A stretch of DNA of 34,828 bases, taken from positions 32,313 to 67,140 of the forward strand of contig DLHW01000003.1 in assembly GCA_002483425.1 (NCBI GenBank), given 5' to 3'. The position numbers were made by a program, and so were the translations under genes. The notes under the pieces are model-generated. The model did not search any database, was not told the origin of the DNA, and saw only the letters and a program-made list of their open reading frames with translations. This DNA is from Methylococcaceae bacterium UBA7658. Lineage in GTDB: Bacteria; Pseudomonadota; Gammaproteobacteria; Methylococcales; Methylomonadaceae. Of this stretch, positions 31,601 through 34,828 are shown piece by piece. The first letter of the stretch is position 1. Every line of letters starts with the position of its first letter.

Positions 31601-32017
31601 GTGCAGGATCTTAAACAGTTGCCTTTAGTTCTTATGTTACTGGATTTGGATGGCTTTAAAGCGGTTAACGACACATACGGCCATGATGCCGGTGATGAGG
31701 TGTTAGTCGAGGTCAGTCAGCGCTTCAAAAATAGTATTCGGGCAACCGATGTGCTAGGCAGAATGGGGGGAGATGAATTTATTATTATTTTGACTAAGTG
31801 CGAGCCTATTAATGCTGAGATTATCATCGCAAAAAAAATAATCAGTGCCATTCAGAAGCCGATATTACTAAAATCAAATCAAACAGTGAGCATTGGGGTG
31901 AGCATAGGGATGGCATCGGGTTCACCTGCTTCAACGGTTGAATCTATCATCAAAGCTGCAGACGAAGCCATGTATTTGGTAAAGCGCCAAGGCAAAAACA
32001 GTTTCGCCAAAATTTAA
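31601..32017 (+). CDS. GGDEF domain half of the cyclase
   Basis: 138 residues from GTG 31601, within a frame open from about 31523. The active-site MGGDEF (31763-31780) is intact, preceded by an RATD inhibitory I-site exactly five residues upstream, and by LLDLDGFKAVNDTYGHDAGDE for metal and GTP binding. It would make cyclic di-GMP from two GTP with product inhibition if rejoined to its sensor. Independent translation from GTG 31601 would omit the domain's first helix (DNLTG...). Confidence 0.75.
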   Translation: MQDLKQLPLVLMLLDLDGFKAVNDTYGHDAGDEVLVEVSQRFKNSIRATDVLGRMGGDEFIIILTKCEPINAEIIIAKKIISAIQKPILLKSNQTVSIGVSIGMASGSPASTVESIIKAADEAMYLVKRQGKNSFAKI

Positions 32018-32049
32018 AATGATGAATAAATTACCGTAGAATTGATCCA

Positions 32050-32088
32050 ACAGCTTGTTAATTGATATTAACGTAAGTTAAAAGCTGT
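32050..32088. repeat. Nested inverted repeats upstream of parE
   Basis: Outer arms ACAGCTT / AAGCTGT (32050-32056 and 32082-32088) enclose a second palindrome GTTAAT-TGAT-ATTAAC (32057-32072). Located in the 94-base gap between the cyclase and parE. May be a terminator lacking a T-run, or an operator for parE. Confidence 0.4.
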
Positions 32089-32111
32089 ATCATTAAATTC
32101 GTTTAAATACA

Positions 32112-34004
32112 ATGAGTAATGAATATAACGCTTCAGCCATTGAAGTTTTAACCGGCTTAGAGCCTGTCCGAAAACGCCCCGGCATGTACACCGACACCAC
32201 ACGGCCTAACCACTTGGTGCAGGAGGTGGTGGATAACAGTGTCGATGAAGCCATTGCTGGTTATGCCAACATGATTGAAGTCATCTTGTTCAAGGACGGC
32301 GGGGTAAAGGTAACGGACAACGGGCGCGGGATGCCGGTGGATAACCATCCCACGCACAAGATTCCCGGCGTGGAAGTTATCATGACCCACTTGCATTCGG
32401 GCGGTAAGTTTTCCAATAAGAACTACCAATTTTCCGGCGGTTTGCACGGCGTGGGGATTTCGGTGGTGAATGCCTTGTCGCAAAAGCTGGAGGTGGAAGT
32501 CAAGCGCAACGGCAAGGTTTACCACATGGCTTTTGCCGACGGCGACAAGCTGACGGACTTGAAAGAGACCGGTACGGTCGGGCGGAATAATACCGGTACG
32601 ACAGTCACTTTTTGGCCGAACGAGAAATATTTCGATTCCAACAAAGTCTCGGTCGTCAAATTAAAACATGTCCTAAGAGCTAAGGCCGTTTTATGTCCGG
32701 GCTTAAAGATCAGTTTGAAAGTTGAGAATCCCGAAGAAGATCAGGTTTGGCATTATGAAGACGGCCTAAAAGAATATTTGTTGGACAGTGTCGGCGACAT
32801 TGAGTTTTATCCCGAACAGCCGTTCATGGGCAATATGGCCGGCAATCACGAAGCGGTGGAATGGGGCATTGTTTGGGCGGTTGAAAATCCGCCGGAAATG
32901 GTTACCGAAAGTTACGTCAACCTCGTGCCGACGGTGCAAGGCGGTACGCATGTCAACGGCTTACGTGCAGGCTTGACCGAAGCGATGCGGGAATTTTGCG
33001 AATTTCGCAATCTGTTACCGCGCGGAGTAAAAGTCGCCCCGGAAGATGTCTGGGAAAACTGTCACTTCATTTTATCGGTAAAGCTCGAAGACCCGCAATT
33101 TTCCGGTCAAACCAAAGAGCGGTTAAGTTCGCGTGAATGCGTGACCTTTGTTTCCGGCATAGCCAAGGATAGTTTCAGCTTGTGGCTGAACCAGCATCCG
33201 CTGGAGGGCGAAAAGATTGCCGAAATCATTATCGCCAGCGCAAATAAACGCTTGAAAGCCAGTAAAGCCATTATCCGAAAGAAAATAACCTCGGGTCCGG
33301 CCTTGCCCGGAAAACTGGCCGATTGTTCGGCGCAAGACATAGCGCGGACGGAACTTTTTCTGGTCGAAGGCGATTCGGCGGGCGGTTCTGCCAAACAGGC
33401 CAGGGAGCGCGATTTTCAAGCGATCATGCCGTTACGTGGCAAGATATTGAATACCTGGGAAGTCGAATCCAACCAAGTGATGGCCTCGCAGGAAGTCCAC
33501 GATATCGCCGTGGCATTGGGTATCGAACCCGGTTCCAACGATTTGCAAAACCTGCGTTACGGTAAGGTCTGTATCCTGGCCGATGCCGATTCGGACGGCA
33601 GCCATATCGCCACCTTGATCTGTGCGCTGTTCTATCAGCATTTTAATGCACTGGTTGCCGCCGGACATGTGTTCGTTGCCATGCCGCCGTTGTATCGTAT
33701 TGATGCCGGGAAACGCGTGTTTTACGCGCTGGATGAAGCCGAACGCCAAGGCGTGTTGGATCGTATCAAAGCGGAAAAGATTAAAGGCGCGATTTCCGTT
33801 CAGCGCTTCAAAGGGTTGGGGGAAATGAACCCCTCACAATTACGGGAAACTACCATGAATCCGGATACGCGTCGATTGGTACAACTGTCTATTGAAACGA
33901 GCGACGATACGCGGGGACAATTGGATTTACTCTTGGCGAAAAAACGAGCCTCGGATCGAAAGGTTTGGCTGGAAACGAAAGGGAATTTGGCGGATATTGT
34001 GTAG
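32112..34004 (+). CDS. parE: DNA topoisomerase IV subunit B
   Basis: ATPase subunit of the chromosome-decatenating enzyme (630 aa). GHKL motifs VVDNSVDEAIAGY, DNGRGMP and GGLHGVG are present, then the TOPRIM EGDSAGGSA (E419) and DADSDGSH (D491, D493, D495). Length and absence of the ~170-residue GyrB insertion of gammaproteobacteria support ParE over GyrB. parC is not in the window. The gene stands between the cyclase locus and a convergent secreted-protein gene. Confidence 0.95.
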   Translation: MSNEYNASAIEVLTGLEPVRKRPGMYTDTTRPNHLVQEVVDNSVDEAIAGYANMIEVILFKDGGVKVTDNGRGMPVDNHPTHKIPGVEVIMTHLHSGGKFSNKNYQFSGGLHGVGISVVNALSQKLEVEVKRNGKVYHMAFADGDKLTDLKETGTVGRNNTGTTVTFWPNEKYFDSNKVSVVKLKHVLRAKAVLCPGLKISLKVENPEEDQVWHYEDGLKEYLLDSVGDIEFYPEQPFMGNMAGNHEAVEWGIVWAVENPPEMVTESYVNLVPTVQGGTHVNGLRAGLTEAMREFCEFRNLLPRGVKVAPEDVWENCHFILSVKLEDPQFSGQTKERLSSRECVTFVSGIAKDSFSLWLNQHPLEGEKIAEIIIASANKRLKASKAIIRKKITSGPALPGKLADCSAQDIARTELFLVEGDSAGGSAKQARERDFQAIMPLRGKILNTWEVESNQVMASQEVHDIAVALGIEPGSNDLQNLRYGKVCILADADSDGSHIATLICALFYQHFNALVAAGHVFVAMPPLYRIDAGKRVFYALDEAERQGVLDRIKAEKIKGAISVQRFKGLGEMNPSQLRETTMNPDTRRLVQLSIETSDDTRGQLDLLLAKKRASDRKVWLETKGNLADIV

Positions 34005-34011
34005 CCTTGAA

Positions 34012-34043
34012 TATGCCCACAGTAAGCAGTCCGTGTGGGCATA
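34012..34043. terminator. Inverted repeat between convergent parE and secreted-protein gene
   Basis: Perfect 10-bp arms TATGCCCACA / TGTGGGCATA with a 12-base loop, 7 bases after the parE stop and 19 bases before the minus-strand stop at 34063. No T-run, so termination is uncertain despite the ideal position. Confidence 0.5.
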
Positions 34044-34062
34044 CCGTCCTATGAAAAGCTAA

Positions 34063-34731
34063 TTATTGCTTGGTTAGGGTGGTGCCGCAAAGCTGAACTT
34101 TCCCTAAATTATAACCCGACAAGGTGATGCTGTTGCCGACCTGGGTGGCGCTGATAATATCGCCAGTAGACATACAACCAAATGTTGCACTGTAGTTCTC
34201 GCCGCCAACTTTTCCCCACGCGAAGTTTTGATAGCCCGCGATAGTGCCGATTCCAGCAGTTGTCAATTCGGGGCTGAACGGATGGCCTGCTAAAGGTCCG
34301 GTGACGACCGAGCCGGAAATAAAATAGCTTGCATTCGTACATGATAGCGCAGCCTGGGAACGACCACCAATCAGATTGGTAACAGTAACTGTGCAAGTAT
34401 AGTTACCCGATGAATCTTTGTATGTGCCGGGAATAAACTTGGTGCCTTGCACAACCGGTGATGCCGTAGCAACGATAGAACTGGCATTTGGCGCCGGAAT
34501 GCCAGTGGCAATCGGGTCAATCGTGCCGTCGTTTTTCACGTTCAAAGTAATGTTAATGTCGTAATATTTGATCTTGCCGTTGATGTCCCGCGTTGGCGCC
34601 CGGAACACGCGAATATTTTTGCCCGTGGCGACGACTTGCGAGTTCTCCATAAACGCGGCAGGGACAGCGGCAATGCCAAGCGCAGGGATTAACGCGCCAA
34701 TTGCCAGAAAGGTTATTGCTTTTTGTTTCAT
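34063..34731 (-). CDS. Secreted protein of unknown function
   Basis: 222-residue protein with a clear signal peptide (MKQKAITFLAIGALIPALGIA, cleavage near AVPA). AGGAG lies 6 bases before the ATG. The mature part is rich in Ser, Thr, Gly, Val and Asn, consistent with a beta-rich fold, with four Cys (in NYTCTV, LSCTN, FGCMS and QLCGTT) that could form two disulfides. I recognise no family. It is alone on the minus strand, convergent with parE, and its upstream region runs into a tandem repeat at the window edge. Confidence 0.7.
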   Translation of the reverse strand: MKQKAITFLAIGALIPALGIAAVPAAFMENSQVVATGKNIRVFRAPTRDINGKIKYYDINITLNVKNDGTIDPIATGIPAPNASSIVATASPVVQGTKFIPGTYKDSSGNYTCTVTVTNLIGGRSQAALSCTNASYFISGSVVTGPLAGHPFSPELTTAGIGTIAGYQNFAWGKVGGENYSATFGCMSTGDIISATQVGNSITLSGYNLGKVQLCGTTLTKQ

Positions 34732-34805
34732 GTTATCTCCTTAATTTGGGTGTTATGACTATTTGCAGCCCGCAATTTAGCCGCCACAAAACGCAACCAG
34801 CACAA

Positions 34806-34828
34806 ACTGCGTGGACTGCGTGGACTGC
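34806..34828. repeat. 9-bp tandem repeat at right window edge
   Basis: ACTGCGTGG occurs twice followed by ACTGC, so at least 2.5 units, and it may continue past the window. It lies about 75 bases upstream of the secreted-protein gene. Confidence 0.6.

Larger units (their letters stand above)
30483..32017 (+). pseudogene. Membrane sensor diguanylate cyclase split by a one-base deletion
   Basis: Two adjacent frames are the halves of one gene. The first reads to RVAKEKAS and then leaves frame at GCCTCC (about 31521-31526), stopping at 31551. Reading GCCCTCC instead, with one extra C, restores ALRYQAEYDNLTGILRRDSIERQLANF and runs straight into the GGDEF domain. The DNLTG segment is the normal start of a GGDEF domain and is only encoded in the shifted frame. 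The fault may be a real mutation or a sequencing error in a C-run. As read, the sensor would lack its cyclase. Confidence 0.8.

Noticed and set aside
1..34828. CRISPR arrays, tRNA or rRNA genes, phage attachment sites
   Set aside because: No regularly spaced repeats, cloverleaf sequences or rRNA-like stretches were seen by eye; a covariance-model scan was not possible here.

Overview
The window looks like chromosomal DNA of a gammaproteobacterium. Gene content and order (gyrA-serC-pheA-hisC-tyrA-aroA-cmk-rpsA-ihfB; ftsY-ftsE-ftsX-rpoH; an aa3/caa3 oxidase cluster with SURF1 and Cox11) fit this class, and a methanotroph-like lineage (Methylococcales) is my best guess. No C1-metabolism gene is present to confirm it, so the taxonomy is inference.

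Layout. (1) 1-8731: terminal oxidase locus. coxB is cut by the left window edge and carries two cytochrome c domains. It is followed by coxA, a 32-residue membrane protein, cox11/ctaG, coxC, a bidirectional terminator, a minus-strand DUF2909-type protein, SURF1, an Sco-like protein and a heme A synthase. (2) The heme A synthase reading frame runs without a stop into the signal-recognition-particle receptor FtsY (6812-8731), joining the respiration locus to the cell-division/heat-shock locus ftsE-ftsX-rpoH. A perfect CIRCE operator lies between ftsX and rpoH. (3) 11436-15498: a small TIGR02647-type protein and an HdeD-like membrane protein on the minus strand, then a three-gene plus-strand lipid/lipid A glycosylation module (GT2, LAB_N protein, ArnT-like GT). 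(4) 15715-26662: gyrA plus the conserved serine/aromatic amino-acid supercluster, ending in rpsA and ihfB, with tight or overlapping junctions. (5) 26663-28735: a gene-poor accessory stretch with a decayed IS200/IS605-type insertion and a minus-strand DUF5765-like membrane protein. (6) 28736-32017: porin-like protein, periplasmic phosphate-binding-like protein, and a membrane sensor diguanylate cyclase broken by a one-base frameshift. (7) 32112-34828: parE, a minus-strand secreted orphan protein, and the start of a 9-bp tandem repeat at the right edge.

The two most notable observations are the CtaA-FtsY fusion, which has a topology (both termini of CtaA cytoplasmic) that would place the FtsY GTPase correctly at the membrane, and the CIRCE element overlapping a plausible rpoH promoter, implying HrcA control of sigma-32. 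The IS remnant, the frameshifted cyclase and the duplicated heme c domains of CoxB are secondary points.
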